The notes: generated by a model from the sequence alone, not told the origin. Shown: positions 32,693 to 41,896, numbered from the stretch's first letter. The stretch is DNA of 41,896 nucleotides from Pseudomonadota bacterium (GCA_022566775.1 JADFIJ010000003.1:1-41896); one strand, 5' to 3'. Program-made: numbers and translations.

Positions 32693-35266
32693 CTAATTCT
32701 GCGTAAACAAAACGCTGTAGGGACCGATGCCGCCGCGATCCACGACCAGATGCTGGTAGGTTGACTGTACCCCGGAAGTCCTGACGTAGTCTGATTGCCC
32801 GAAAGACTTTACGTCGGCGCGGTAGCGATCGTGGAGATACTGACTCAGTTCGATGGCAGTGAGTTCGCCGTTATTATCGCGATCGGCGTAACCACCCCGA
32901 ATTGCCTCATCGAAAAACACCGACAGGTAGCCACCGGCCTGAAACTTGAAGGCGACCTGGGAGGTCACATCTTCTTCCGATGAGAACAGACCCATGCGTC
33001 CCGGCTTGGAGATGATGTCCTTTGAGAAGCCGCCGCTGAAGCAGGAATCCATCACCAGTAAAATCGTGCCGGCATCGATATGGTCCAGCATGTCGGCGAG
33101 TTCATCATCCAGCAGCGCCCCGTCATAGAGTTCCATGGTTTCATCCATGCCGTCGGGATCGGCGGCGTCCGGGCCGTCGGCACGGGGTACACGATTGCCG
33201 TGGCCGGAAAAGAAAATGACCAGGGTGTCATCCCCATCGATAGTCCTGCCAATATCATTCAGAGCCTGCTGGAAGTTTTGCCGGGTGGCATCGCTATCGA
33301 TCAGGGTATAGGCATTATCCGGATTCATGCCGGCGCCTTCGATCAGTGCGTCGCGGACTCGCCGGGCATCCTGGTCGGTAAAGGGAAGGTCATTGTCCTC
33401 GCCTGGATAGTCGGCAATGCCGGCGAAAATGCCATAGATCTGGTTGCTGGCTGTGGAGACGGATGCGCTGGCAATACTTCCACTGACGCCGCCCCGGATC
33501 GACAGCCGGTAGGCGCCGGTTTCACCTTCGGCATAGGAAGAGGCGATCACCCGGTAGCGGCCACTTTCCTGCAGCGTGAGCTGGACCAGGGATTGATCGG
33601 TGCTGCCCTGATGATCATCATTCTCTATGGATTCCCCGCTGGGAGTGATAAGCGTCAGATAAGTATCCACCGCCGTCGATGTCATCTCGACAGTAATGGA
33701 CTGGCCTGCCTCGGCACTGAACACGTAGCTGTCTTCATATTTACGGTCATCGGAACGACTGTCGCTGACGCTGAGACTGGCTTCTATGTTGTCACCGATG
33801 TCGAGGTTGATCACATCGCGATTCGCCACAGTTTGACTCGTTGCAGCACCGCCATCGCGAATGTTCAACACATAGCCGCCGGTCTCGGCGGCAGCGAAGG
33901 AAGTGACAATTACCTCGTAACTACCCAACTCCGTGAGTTCGGTTTCAATCAAGCTGTGGGACGTACTTTCTGCATCATCATTGGCCTGGGATTCGCCATT
34001 GGGGCTGCGCAATATCAGGTAGGTGTCGAACTCGTCAGAGCGCAGGTCGAGGGTGACCCGTTGCCCGGGCCGGCCTTCGAAACTGTAACTATCATTAAAC
34101 TCACCGCTGTCGAAGGTGGCATCTCCGCCCGCCAGTTCTCCCTGTATCTGGGTGTTTATATCCGCTGGCGTGCCAGCATCGGTTGCTATCTGCACCGTAT
34201 AACCACCGGTCTCGCCAGGGTTGTAACTGGAAACCACGACTTCATAGATGCCGGTCTCGGCGAGTGTTAGCGACAGCAGGGAGCGATCGAAACTGGATTC
34301 ATAGTCATCGTTGATGAATTCCTCGCCGCCTGGTGCCCGCACAATGAGATAGGTGTCGAACTCGCCGGAACGCAGATCGATTACCGCAGAATCGCCGCGG
34401 TCGGCAATAAAGGTATAGGTATCGCTATAGCTGTCATTGGTACGGGTCGCATCGCCACTGCGAAGGCTGCCGCGTTCGATGCGGCTACCGACAACCAGGT
34501 TGGCGCCGCTAATGAGGCGAATAGAGCCGGCTTCGAACAGGCTGCGGCAATCGCTGGCATCGTGGAACATGTCCGCATCGGAAAAAGAGGCAGCCATACC
34601 TCGACCCTGGAAGCGCTGATCATCACACTCGTCATCATTGGCCCAGGTGCTGGCATCGTCACCAAAATCGACCTCGCCACCTGGCGCAGCTGAACCCGAC
34701 ACAGCTGCCAGTGCGGCGGCATTGCCATCGAGATTCAAACTCGACCAGCTGTCTTCATCCCACTCGGTAATGACGAGTTTAGCGCTATTACCAACCCCAT
34801 CATTCGAATAACTTCCTACCCAGATATTGTAGTTACCCGAAAGTGGTGAGCTGAACAGGATGCCAGGATTGGTTGCGCTTAATGCCGAGGCGTCGTCATT
34901 GCAGTGCCAATTGCCGGCGGGGTCATTAATGACCAGGGTGGTATCCACTTCGGCCTCTACGAAGAAGCCCAACTGGGCGGAGTCGGCCTCATAGTTCAGA
35001 TCATAATCAGGCTGCCCGGATGCGATGAAGCCGACACAGTCATCACCGAGATGATCAACACTGTCGGCTCCACCCGCGGCGACTTCGACGACATGGGGAT
35101 CGGGCAGAAATCCGGCGGCAAGATTTGCCGTGCCGTAGAGAGGCTCGGCACCGATGTTCTGGGCGGAAGTTGTGGTTGCAAGGCAGAGTAGGCCAGCTGC
35201 GGCAGTAATCAGTTTAAAATTGCTGCGCAATGCGCTGGAGTTTAACCATCTCGATAAACGCGTCAA
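32693..35266 (-). CDS. Exported caspase-like (C14) protease with PPC domains
   Basis: The product is 857 residues. After a signal peptide (LITAAAGLLCLATTTSAQ) there is one pre-peptidase C-terminal (PPC)-like domain, a DFGDDASTWANDDECDD segment rich in acidic residues, then three clearer PPC repeats sharing DTYLI.R.P.GE and SY..GETGGY. The C-terminal domain is caspase-like: YGIFAGIADYPG, DTLVIFFSGHGNR with catalytic His689, and LLVMDSCFSGGFS with catalytic Cys742. An EF-hand-like DRDNNGELTAIE follows and suggests calcium control, as in metacaspases. TTG 35266 is chosen because GGGGGA lies six bases upstream; the frame extends to a TTG at 35317. Family placement is firm; the target (own processing, phage response or extracellular) is unknown. 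Confidence 0.85.
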   Translation of the reverse strand: MTRLSRWLNSSALRSNFKLITAAAGLLCLATTTSAQNIGAEPLYGTANLAAGFLPDPHVVEVAAGGADSVDHLGDDCVGFIASGQPDYDLNYEADSAQLGFFVEAEVDTTLVINDPAGNWHCNDDASALSATNPGILFSSPLSGNYNIWVGSYSNDGVGNSAKLVITEWDEDSWSSLNLDGNAAALAAVSGSAAPGGEVDFGDDASTWANDDECDDQRFQGRGMAASFSDADMFHDASDCRSLFEAGSIRLISGANLVVGSRIERGSLRSGDATRTNDSYSDTYTFIADRGDSAVIDLRSGEFDTYLIVRAPGGEEFINDDYESSFDRSLLSLTLAETGIYEVVVSSYNPGETGGYTVQIATDAGTPADINTQIQGELAGGDATFDSGEFNDSYSFEGRPGQRVTLDLRSDEFDTYLILRSPNGESQANDDAESTSHSLIETELTELGSYEVIVTSFAAAETGGYVLNIRDGGAATSQTVANRDVINLDIGDNIEASLSVSDSRSDDRKYEDSYVFSAEAGQSITVEMTSTAVDTYLTLITPSGESIENDDHQGSTDQSLVQLTLQESGRYRVIASSYAEGETGAYRLSIRGGVSGSIASASVSTASNQIYGIFAGIADYPGEDNDLPFTDQDARRVRDALIEGAGMNPDNAYTLIDSDATRQNFQQALNDIGRTIDGDDTLVIFFSGHGNRVPRADGPDAADPDGMDETMELYDGALLDDELADMLDHIDAGTILLVMDSCFSGGFSKDIISKPGRMGLFSSEEDVTSQVAFKFQAGGYLSVFFDEAIRGGYADRDNNGELTAIELSQYLHDRYRADVKSFGQSDYVRTSGVQSTYQHLVVDRGGIGPYSVLFTQN

Positions 35267-35420
35267 AATTGAATCCCCCGATATGCGTCCCGGTAGAGTG
35301 TCGAAGCCAGACAGCAACCCCGCACCGGGAGCCTATCCTATACACCAACGCGAATACAGTGCAGTTGTCTTAAACAAATTTCCAGACGCGGCATCGCGGA
35401 CCCCGGGTGCCGAATCGCGA

Positions 35421-38249
35421 TCAGCTCAATTTCCCTTTAATGTACCTGCCGGTATGGGAAGATTTTATCTTCGCAACTTGTTCCGGGGTGCCCTCGGCAA
35501 TAATCTTGCCGCCACCATCGCCTCCCTCCGGTCCAAGGTCCACGATCCAGTCGGCGGTCTTGATCACGTCCAGGTTGTGCTCGATGACGACGATAGTATT
35601 GCCATGGTCACGCAGGTGGTGCAGCACCGCGAGCAGTTGTTTGATGTCATGAAAGTGCAGGCCGGTGGTGGGTTCATCGAGAATATACAGGGTCTTGCCG
35701 GTGTCGCGCTTGGACAATTCCCGGGACAGTTTTACCCGCTGTGCCTCGCCACCGGACAGCGTGGTCGCAGCCTGACCCAGGCGCACATAGGACAGCCCCA
35801 CGTCCATCAAGGTCTGCAGCTTACGAGTGATCACCGGCACCGCATCGAAAAATTCGCGGGCATCCTCGATGGTCATATTCAGTACTTCGTAAATGTTTTT
35901 GCCCTTGTATTTAACTTCCAGGGTTTCCCGGTTATAACGTTTGCTGCGGCAGACATCACAGGTCACGTAGACATCAGGCAGAAAATGCATTTCCACCTTG
36001 ACCACGCCATCGCCCTGGCAGGCTTCGCAGCGGCCCCCCTTGACGTTAAAACTGAATCGTCCCGGTTTGTAGCCCCGGGTGCGGGCTTCCACGGTGCCGG
36101 CGAAGAGCTCGCGCACAGGCGTAAAAATGCCCGTATAGGTCGCTGGATTTGAGCGCGGAGTGCGCCCGATTGGGCTCTGGTCGATATCGACGACCTTGTC
36201 CAGTAACTCCATTCCTTCGAAACTATCGAAGGCAGCGGGCGTCAGGGTGGTGGCACCGTTGAGCCGGGTCGCGGTAATCGGGTAGAGAGTCTGGTTGATG
36301 AGAGTCGATTTGCCGGACCCGGAAACACCGGTTATGCAAGTGAACAGGCCGACCGGGATGCTGAGGTCAATGTTCTGCAAGTTGTTGCCCCTGGCACCTT
36401 TTAATTTTATGACCTTGCTGTCATCGTAGCGAACACGAGAGAGAGGGATCGCAATACTCTCCGTGCCCGCCAGGTATTTCCCGGTGAGCGAGGCCTTGGC
36501 GCCGATAATGTCATCGATCGAACCCTGGGCGACAATTTCACCGCCATGCACGCCTGCGCCGGGGCCAATATCGATAATATGATCGGCGCTGCGAATTGCT
36601 TCTTCATCGTGTTCCACCACGATAACGGTGTTGCCGAGATCCCGCAGATGGAAGAGGGTGGTGAGCAGGCGCTTATTGTCCCTCTGGTGCAGCCCGATTG
36701 AAGGCTCGTCGAGAATATACATCACCCCAACCAGACCAGCGCCAATCTGGCTGGCGAGCCGAATGCGCTGAGCCTCGCCGCCGGACAGCGTATCGGCACT
36801 ACGATTGAGCGTCAGATAATTCAGCCCCACATCCACCAGAAACTTCAGTCTGCTGCGCAGTTCTTGCAATATCTTTTCGGCGATCTTGGCGCGCCTGCCA
36901 CTGAGTTTGAGCTTGCCGAAATAGTCTGCAGATTCGGCAACAGTCATCGCCGTGATGCTCGGCAGGTTCAGGCCCTTGATGAGCACATGACGGGCATCGC
37001 GCCGGAGACGGGCGCCGCCACAGTCCGGGCAGGGTTGCGTACTGAGATACTTGGAGAGGTCTTCACGCACATGACTGGATTCAGTTTCCCGAAAGCGTCG
37101 CTCCATGTTCGGCAAGATGCCTTCGAATGGATAACTGCGAGTGATGGTGTCGCCACGGTCATTGATATAATGGAAATCGATCACTTCCTTGCCGCTGCCC
37201 CGTAACACCAGGTTCTGGTATTTCCGGGGTAGCTTGTTAAACGCCGTATCCACCTTGAAGCCGTAGTGGGCAGCCAGCGAAGTCAACATCTGAAAATAGT
37301 AGATATTACGCCGATCCCAGCCCCGAATGGCACCCTCGGACAAGGCCAGGGATTCGTCCACAATGATGCGCTGCTCATCGAAAAATTGTTTTACGCCCAG
37401 ACCGTCACAACCGGAACAGGCACCCGCGGGGTTATTGAATGAAAACAGCCGGGGTTCCAGTTCGGAGATGCTGTGTCCGCATTTGGGACAGGCGAACAGC
37501 GACGAAAACACGATGTCTTTGCTTTTCTTCCGTTCTTGCACAACGCTGACCACCGCCAATCCGTTCGCCAACTGAATCGCAGTCTCAAAACTCTCCGCCA
37601 GACGCTGCTCCAGACCAGGTTTGATCTTCAAACGGTCTATTACCACATCGATAGAATGCTTCTTGTTTTTTTCCAGATCCGGCGGATAGTCGAGTTCACA
37701 AACCAGGCCATCGACCCGGGCCCGGATAAAACCACCGCCACGCAATTCATTAAACACATGCAAGTGCTCGCCCTTGCGCGCCCGAATAATCGGCGCCAGC
37801 ACCATAATGCGCGTGTCCGCCGGCAGCGACATCACCTTGTCCACCATCTGGCTCACGCTCTGCGCTTCGAGCTTGATATTGTGGTCCGGGCAATGGGGTT
37901 CGCCCACCCGCGCAAACATCAGCCGCAAATAATCATAGATCTCCGTAATGGTGCCCACGGTGGAGCGAGGATTATGAGAAGTGGATTTCTGCTCGATAGA
38001 AATCGCCGGCGACAGACCCTCGATATGATCGATGTCCGGTTTCTCCATAATAGACAGAAACTGCCGCGCATAGGTGGACAGAGATTCCACATAACGACGC
38101 TGGCCTTCGGCATAAAGCGTATCAAACGCCAACGAAGATTTGCCAGAACCAGAAAGCCCGGTAATAACTACCAGTTTGTCGCGGGGGATCGAAATATTAA
38201 TATTCTTAAGATTATGAGTGCGCGCACCCCGTACAACAATATGATCCAT
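35421..38249 (-). CDS. uvrA: Excinuclease ABC subunit A
   Basis: The 942-residue DNA damage-recognition ATPase of nucleotide excision repair. It has two ABC modules: Walker [10 protein letters not shown] and GVSGSGKST, signature [12 protein letters not shown] and [12 protein letters not shown], and Walker B segments [13 protein letters not shown] and [13 protein letters not shown]. Zinc sites are seen in [10 protein letters not shown] with CSGCDGLG, and in CEACQGDGV with [10 protein letters not shown]. The start is ATG 38249 ([17 protein letters not shown]), the standard beginning; the open frame continues upstream through repeats but is not coding. It is divergent from ssb, with a 689-base spacer in which no LexA box was seen. 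Confidence 0.98.
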   Translation of the reverse strand: MDHIVVRGARTHNLKNINISIPRDKLVVITGLSGSGKSSLAFDTLYAEGQRRYVESLSTYARQFLSIMEKPDIDHIEGLSPAISIEQKSTSHNPRSTVGTITEIYDYLRLMFARVGEPHCPDHNIKLEAQSVSQMVDKVMSLPADTRIMVLAPIIRARKGEHLHVFNELRGGGFIRARVDGLVCELDYPPDLEKNKKHSIDVVIDRLKIKPGLEQRLAESFETAIQLANGLAVVSVVQERKKSKDIVFSSLFACPKCGHSISELEPRLFSFNNPAGACSGCDGLGVKQFFDEQRIIVDESLALSEGAIRGWDRRNIYYFQMLTSLAAHYGFKVDTAFNKLPRKYQNLVLRGSGKEVIDFHYINDRGDTITRSYPFEGILPNMERRFRETESSHVREDLSKYLSTQPCPDCGGARLRRDARHVLIKGLNLPSITAMTVAESADYFGKLKLSGRRAKIAEKILQELRSRLKFLVDVGLNYLTLNRSADTLSGGEAQRIRLASQIGAGLVGVMYILDEPSIGLHQRDNKRLLTTLFHLRDLGNTVIVVEHDEEAIRSADHIIDIGPGAGVHGGEIVAQGSIDDIIGAKASLTGKYLAGTESIAIPLSRVRYDDSKVIKLKGARGNNLQNIDLSIPVGLFTCITGVSGSGKSTLINQTLYPITATRLNGATTLTPAAFDSFEGMELLDKVVDIDQSPIGRTPRSNPATYTGIFTPVRELFAGTVEARTRGYKPGRFSFNVKGGRCEACQGDGVVKVEMHFLPDVYVTCDVCRSKRYNRETLEVKYKGKNIYEVLNMTIEDAREFFDAVPVITRKLQTLMDVGLSYVRLGQAATTLSGGEAQRVKLSRELSKRDTGKTLYILDEPTTGLHFHDIKQLLAVLHHLRDHGNTIVVIEHNLDVIKTADWIVDLGPEGGDGGGKIIAEGTPEQVAKIKSSHTGRYIKGKLS

Positions 38250-38363
38250 GACAAACCCAAAGCAGAAGGCGAAACCACCCATTATCTTAAATTCCAAGCA
38301 CCCGAGTAAAGCCCAGCCAACGAATATTTCAAAAACAGCAAAGAATGGCACACCGATATTGAC

Positions 38364-38419
38364 AGAAGGGTCTTTGAAATGAGCACCATATAGAAAGAAG
38401 GGTCTTTGAAATGAGCACC
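38364..38419 (+). repeat. Two exact 24-bp direct repeats
   Basis: AGAAGGGTCTTTGAAATGAG plus CACC occurs at 38364-38387 and 38396-38419, identical, 32 bases apart. It lies upstream of uvrA, whose transcription runs away from it, and could be a regulator-binding pair or a recent duplication. Confidence 0.85.
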
Positions 38420-38487
38420 GAATACGACAGGGGATTGGGAAGGGGTGTTGTTTTTTCGTGACTAGCGTCCAGGGATGGGAACGCGGG

Positions 38488-38514
38488 GCAGGTTTTTGCT
38501 CCTGCAAAACCTGC
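38488..38514. repeat. Palindrome flanked by GTCCAGGGATGG copies
   Basis: GCAGGTTTT (38488-38496) and AAAACCTGC (38506-38514) form a nine-base-pair stem. GTCCAGGGATGG lies on either side (38467-38478 and 38539-38550). The second copy continues as CCCACTGGAACGA, similar to CCCACCGGAAGGA read leftward from about 38713, so a related unit occurs in opposite orientation. Confidence 0.7.
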
Positions 38515-38674
38515 ATACCGCACATCCATGTGCAAAACGTCCAGGGATGGCCCACTGGAACGAAAAAATAATACCCCTTCCCAAGCCCCGCTCAACGCAT
38601 CCATTAGCTACGTTCCTCTACTTCAAAAACACCTTAATCGATTTCTCAGAATCTTTCTTTCAGTTTGGGTGACA

Positions 38675-38783
38675 GGGCAGGTCGGGTGTAGTTATTCGCT
38701 CCTTCCGGTGGGCCATCCCTGGCCCGTCCCGCGCTCCGTCCCTGGGCGCTAGTCAGTCGCGAACAACTACACCCGACCTGCCC
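38675..38783. repeat. Inverted repeat element with 25-bp arms
   Basis: 38675-38699 and 38759-38783 are inverted copies with one mismatch (arm begins GGGCAGGTCGGGTGTAGTTA). The 59-base interior contains CCATCCCTGG (38713-38722). It is intergenic and probably a miniature mobile or REP-type element. Confidence 0.85.
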
Positions 38784-38938
38784 CCATAAAATGGTGATGA
38801 CCTGTTAGATTCGGGCTCTGTTCTTAAAGCGCCATTTTCGAGGTATTTTAGGGGCTAATTTGGTGTAAAATTTTTAATGTTTGCGTCCATGGTATAGACT
38901 TAGGGAAATGACAAATTGGTTTTAGCGGGAGAAAAAAC

Positions 38939-39406
38939 GTGGCAAGTCGAGGTGTGAATAAGGTAATTCTTGTAGGGAATGTGGGTAATGATCCGGAGTT
39001 CAGGGTGATGCCCAATGGCAATGGTGTTGCCAATGTTTCCATTGCCACGAGTGAGTCCTGGAAGGACAAAACCACCGGTGAACAGAAAGAGAAAACCGAG
39101 TGGCATCGGGTGGTGTTTTTCAACCGCTTGGCCGAGATCGTCGAGCAGTATGTGAAAAAGGGGTCCAAGCTGTATATCGAAGGTCGATTACAGACGCGTT
39201 CCTGGGAACAGGATGGGGTGAAACGCTATACCACCGAGATCGTGGCCAGCGAGATGCAGATGCTGGATTCCCGCAGTAGCGCCGGCGCTAGCCCAAGTGA
39301 TAATCCATTTGAGCAGGATCAGGCCAGTGCCAAGCCGGCGCCAACCGCTCAGGCACAGGCCGCACCAGCCAATTTCGATAATTTCGACGACGATATCCCT
39401 TTTTGA
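38939..39406 (+). CDS. ssb: Single-stranded DNA-binding protein
   Basis: The 155-residue protein coats single-stranded DNA in replication, recombination and repair. The OB-fold is at residues 1-110 ([47 protein letters not shown]), followed by a Pro/Ala/Gln-rich linker and the acidic tip FDDDIPF that recruits partner proteins. The start is GTG 38939, with GGGAG nine bases before; it reads MASRGVNK as in other gammaproteobacteria. It is divergent from uvrA, the common arrangement. Confidence 0.97.
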   Translation: MASRGVNKVILVGNVGNDPEFRVMPNGNGVANVSIATSESWKDKTTGEQKEKTEWHRVVFFNRLAEIVEQYVKKGSKLYIEGRLQTRSWEQDGVKRYTTEIVASEMQMLDSRSSAGASPSDNPFEQDQASAKPAPTAQAQAAPANFDNFDDDIPF

Positions 39407-39548
39407 GCGTCTTGCGCTGCTGCACTAAGCTCTTATTATCTCAGGCTTTATTTTTCAAGTCGGCTACAGCCCAGCTTCTGCTTGACTTCGTGTCGGCTTT
39501 GTTCGAAATTCAGGGCAAATTCGACAGATTTCCGGGTTAACACCATTC

Positions 39549-40520
39549 TTGAAACTATTCTTGGTAGGAGCCAACAGCCCCACAGGTAAGGGTTTGATTG
39601 ATATTTTGCGGCAACGCAAGATACGGTTTCAGGCGCCAGCAGACAAACATTTTCTGCCGGAAAATGCCGTCGAAATTGCCAAGATGGTGACAGACTATTC
39701 CCCCAGCCAATTGATTAATATGGCGGATTTCATCTCCGGCAATCACAGTGCCCTGAAACGGGCGGAATCTTCCGAGCAACGTTGTCAGCAAATTAACGCC
39801 AGGCTGCCGGCAACACTCGCCGAAATCTGCAATCACCTCAATATTCCCATGGTGCATTTGTCCAACAGCTATGTATTTGATGGCGAGAAGAAGTTGGGAT
39901 ACAACGAGAATGATGGGACTAATCCACAGGGGGTTTATGGTCGCTATTCACTGGAAGGCGAGAAGGCGGTGGAGGAGCATCACGCTCACATCATTATTCG
40001 TTCTGGCTGGCTGTTCGGAAATCATAAGAAAGGCCTGATTAAATCCTGGATTAGCAGTGTGAAAAAGAATGAGGGACGGCTGGAGCTTGCCCGCAGGCGC
40101 TTTAGCCCGACCTATACCGGCGATCTCGCCGCCGCTATTCTCGCTGTTTCTCAGCAGGTGGATTGCGAGGCGAATGTCTGGGGTACTTATCACTACAGCG
40201 GTCTCGAAACCAAGAAAGAAGCGGAGTTTGCGGAGCAGACTATCAAGTATGCAGCGAACCACGACGAAGATATTTATCAATTGCTGGATCGTCTGGTGAT
40301 TACCGACAGGGAGGCGAGATTGCCAGAAATTCCAAACTCCACGTTGTCCAGTAAGAAAATATTTGACACTTTCGGCATTAAACCGAAATCCTGGCATGGC
40401 AATCTGCAGGCTACGATAAAGTCGCTCTACGGGAGTAGGAAAATCTCTTTACCGGCGAAAGCCGACACCGCTTCACCGGCAGGAACCGATGGTTCTGCAG
40501 CGAAGTCGAGCACCGCTTGA
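39549..40520 (+). CDS. RmlD-like SDR protein lacking catalytic residues
   Basis: The 323-residue protein resembles dTDP-4-dehydrorhamnose reductase (RmlD substrate-binding family, extended SDR). It starts with the NAD(P)-binding motif FLVGANSPTGKGL (G-x2-x3-G type), has VHLSNSYVFDGEKKLGYNE for the usual VSTDYVFDG, and YGRYSLEGE for YG.SK..GE. The catalytic Thr is therefore Asn, and the Lys of Tyr-x3-Lys is Ser, so it probably does not act as a normal reductase and may be regulatory, as the MAT2B protein of the same fold. Start TTG 39549 with no strong RBS. The stop overlaps the frame just before moeA, so the two are co-transcribed. The last 35 residues are a low-complexity Ala/Ser/Thr tail. 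Confidence 0.78.
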   Translation: MKLFLVGANSPTGKGLIDILRQRKIRFQAPADKHFLPENAVEIAKMVTDYSPSQLINMADFISGNHSALKRAESSEQRCQQINARLPATLAEICNHLNIPMVHLSNSYVFDGEKKLGYNENDGTNPQGVYGRYSLEGEKAVEEHHAHIIIRSGWLFGNHKKGLIKSWISSVKKNEGRLELARRRFSPTYTGDLAAAILAVSQQVDCEANVWGTYHYSGLETKKEAEFAEQTIKYAANHDEDIYQLLDRLVITDREARLPEIPNSTLSSKKIFDTFGIKPKSWHGNLQATIKSLYGSRKISLPAKADTASPAGTDGSAAKSSTA

Positions 40521-40534
40521 CCACGGATCCCACT

Positions 40535-41764
40535 ATGACGCAGCAGCCTAAAAGTGGACTCACGCCTATCGATCAGGCTCTCGATAGATTGCTGGCAAGC
40601 CTGAAACCTATCGAAGAGCGAGAGACAGTTCCCATACTGGGGGCACGGGGTCGAATCCTTGCCGCTGCGATCGAGGCAGCGATGGATGTACCTCCCCACG
40701 ACAATAGTGCGATGGATGGCTACGCGGTGAGAGCGCTCGATACCGCCGGCGCAGAAGTTACGCTACCCGTAGGCCAGCGCATTGCGGCGGGCCAGATCGG
40801 CGATCCTCTGCGCGCAGGAGAGGCGGCGCGCATCTTCACCGGGGCACCCATGCCCGATGGTGCAGACGCCGTGGTTATGCAAGAGAATTGCAGTGTGAGT
40901 GGAGACCGGGTCACAATTTTACAGGCAGTTGAACCCGGGGAAAATCTTCGCAGAGCGGGTGAAGATATAAAGACAGGAGCGACCCTGTTTGAGGCGGGGC
41001 ACAGACTTCGATCCCAGGATATCGGCCTGATTGCTTCGCTGGGAATCGCGGAGGTCACACTCACCCGCAGATTGCGAATCGCATTGATGACCACTGGCGA
41101 TGAATTGGTGCAACCCGGCACCGAGCTAAAACCTGGGCAAATTTATAATTCCAACTTCTACGGCCTGTCATCCCTGCTGCAGGCGTTCGGCGCCGAGGTA
41201 GTCGATCTCGGTGTGGTTGGCGATGATTTTGAAAGCACGCGGCAGGCACTGGCCGCCGCGGCCAAATCGGTAGATTGCATAATCAGTACCGGCGGCGTCT
41301 CTGTCGGCGAGGAAGATCATGTCCGGGCGGCGGTAGAAGCCGAGGGGTCACTGGACCTGTGGAAGCTCGCCATCAAACCGGGCAAACCCCTGGCCGGTGG
41401 CAAGGTGCGAGGCACCCAGTTCTTTGGTTTGCCAGGCAATCCGGTGTCTGCGTTTATCACATTTGTGCTGATAGTGCGGCCTTGTCTGCTGCGAATGTCG
41501 GGATGCGACAGACTGGTGCCAGCCAGTTTTTACCTGCCGGCAGCCTTTGCCCGTCCCGAATCGAGACAGAGGCAGGAGTATCTCCGGGTCACGGTTCAGG
41601 CCGGTGAAGACAGCAAGCAATCTTTGCTGCCGTTTAACAACCAAAGCTCCGGTGTCGGTTCTTCCCTCAGTGGTGCCGATGGCCTTGCCATCATTCCTGC
41701 CTATACTTCTGTCGCCGTGGGGGATAGTCTGGAATACATTCCATTTTCCGAGTTACTGAACTGA
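40535..41764 (+). CDS. moeA: Molybdopterin molybdotransferase
   Basis: The 409-residue enzyme inserts molybdate into adenylylated molybdopterin. Characteristic segments are VPPHDNSAMDGYAVRA near the N-terminus, ARIFTGAPMPDGADAVVMQE, MTTGDELVQPGTEL with GQIYNSN, IISTGGVSVGEEDHV, and KPGKPLAGG with FFGLPGNPVS, all in usual order. ATG 40535 starts 14 bases after the preceding gene's stop; a TTG at 40517 would overlap it. The molybdenum hydroxylase at 23749-27765 would need this cofactor, though the genes are 13 kb apart. Confidence 0.96.
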   Translation: MTQQPKSGLTPIDQALDRLLASLKPIEERETVPILGARGRILAAAIEAAMDVPPHDNSAMDGYAVRALDTAGAEVTLPVGQRIAAGQIGDPLRAGEAARIFTGAPMPDGADAVVMQENCSVSGDRVTILQAVEPGENLRRAGEDIKTGATLFEAGHRLRSQDIGLIASLGIAEVTLTRRLRIALMTTGDELVQPGTELKPGQIYNSNFYGLSSLLQAFGAEVVDLGVVGDDFESTRQALAAAAKSVDCIISTGGVSVGEEDHVRAAVEAEGSLDLWKLAIKPGKPLAGGKVRGTQFFGLPGNPVSAFITFVLIVRPCLLRMSGCDRLVPASFYLPAAFARPESRQRQEYLRVTVQAGEDSKQSLLPFNNQSSGVGSSLSGADGLAIIPAYTSVAVGDSLEYIPFSELLN

Positions 41765-41776
41765 ATCAATTCTTCG

Positions 41777-41896
41777 ATGCCCCGCGCTTTACTCACAGTT
41801 ACCATCATCACCATACTGCTACAGGCCTGCCAGAGCGTGGACCAACCGCCGCAGCCTGATGGCGGCGAAGCAGATCGCGACCGGCCCCTGACGATA
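41777..41896 (+). CDS. Lipoprotein, N-terminal part
   Basis: An ATG 12 bases after the moeA stop opens a frame that runs off the window (40 codons visible). The product begins with a short signal (ALLTVTIITILLQAC) ending in the lipobox LLQAC, then a Pro/Asp/Glu-rich segment (QPPQPDGGEADRDRP), typical of the spacer after a lipidated Cys. The function is not visible. It is probably in the same operon as moeA. Confidence 0.68.
   Translation, partial: MPRALLTVTIITILLQACQSVDQPPQPDGGEADRDRPLTI

Larger units (their letters stand above)
38250..38938. other. Repeat-filled uvrA-ssb intergenic region
   Basis: This 689-base stretch has no supported gene. It holds direct repeats (38364-38419), a palindrome GCAGGTTTT/AAAACCTGC (38488-38514) between two copies of GTCCAGGGATGG (38467-38478, 38539-38550), and a larger inverted repeat (38675-38783). 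The last 150 bases, AT-rich, should contain the ssb promoter. I saw no CTGT-N8-ACAG LexA site. Confidence 0.7.

Noticed and set aside
33080-34270. 396-codon open frame opposite the caspase-like gene
   Set aside because: It mirrors the PPC repeats of the real gene on the other strand; no domain and no RBS.
35154-36152. 332-codon open frame overlapping the uvrA 3' end and the caspase-like 5' end
   Set aside because: Antisense to conserved uvrA motifs; no support.
37473-38309. 278-codon open frame opposite the uvrA 5' end
   Set aside because: Shadow of uvrA on the other strand.
38250-38938. LexA (SOS) box between uvrA and ssb
   Set aside because: Expected in many gammaproteobacteria, but no CTGT-N8-ACAG match was found on reading the region.

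Overview
The window looks like chromosome of a gammaproteobacterium, probably a free-living aquatic one. The signs are an SSB ending in the DDDIPF tip, uvrA and ssb divergent from one another, a PrlF/YhaV toxin-antitoxin pair, a hemH gene, many exported (Sec, Tat, lipoprotein) hydrolases and oxidoreductases, and intergenic palindromes typical of that class. Taxonomy below class level is inference. No rRNA, tRNA or CRISPR array was seen.

Left part (1-8213): the end of a cupredoxin gene, then a rightward run of envelope or periplasmic enzymes (cyclase-family lipoprotein, ACT-domain protein, penicillin acylase-type Ntn hydrolase, Tat-exported amidohydrolase). A leftward operon follows: DUF6249-like membrane protein, ECF sigma factor, small membrane protein resembling an anti-sigma factor. 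Next is an exported phosphatase of the tyrosine-phosphatase superfamily.

Positions 8214-9912 hold a gene graveyard: the C-terminal scrap of a copper-monooxygenase-like gene, a broken zinc alcohol dehydrogenase, and a secreted-protein gene killed by two stops at Trp positions and two homopolymer frameshifts. Directly after it is the most interesting unit, a five-gene rightward cassette (9913-14261): LicC/PntC-like nucleotidyltransferase, CobD/PntC-like PLP enzyme, LicD-like phosphotransferase, CDP-alcohol phosphatidyltransferase with an altered active site, and histidine phosphatase. Together these could make, activate and attach a phospho- or phosphono-amino-alcohol to a glycan and/or lipid. 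No PEP mutase is present, so the substrate is open. The cassette and the following linalool dehydratase/isomerase-domain gene lie between two diverged direct copies (about 84% identical by hand count) of the 3' end of the copper-monooxygenase-like gene, which suggests recombination or an accessory insertion.

Positions 16913-29777 carry a redoxin/cytochrome c/copper-monooxygenase-like fusion, a CPA2 (Kef-type) antiporter, a GH114 glycosidase, ferrochelatase, a three-subunit Tat-exported molybdenum hydroxylase (leftward) and a divergent M14 metallopeptidase.

Positions 29778-32692 are rich in small repeats. They hold the YhaV/PrlF toxin-antitoxin operon with an operator inside its promoter, REP-like palindromes, a 197-bp MITE with CTAG target duplication just upstream of an aldose 1-epimerase, and a 30-bp-stem hairpin after it. 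The right part (32693-41896) is mostly housekeeping: a large exported caspase-like protease with pre-peptidase C-terminal domains, uvrA, a repeat-filled uvrA-ssb intergenic region, ssb, an RmlD-like SDR protein lacking its catalytic residues, moeA, and the start of a lipoprotein gene cut by the window edge.
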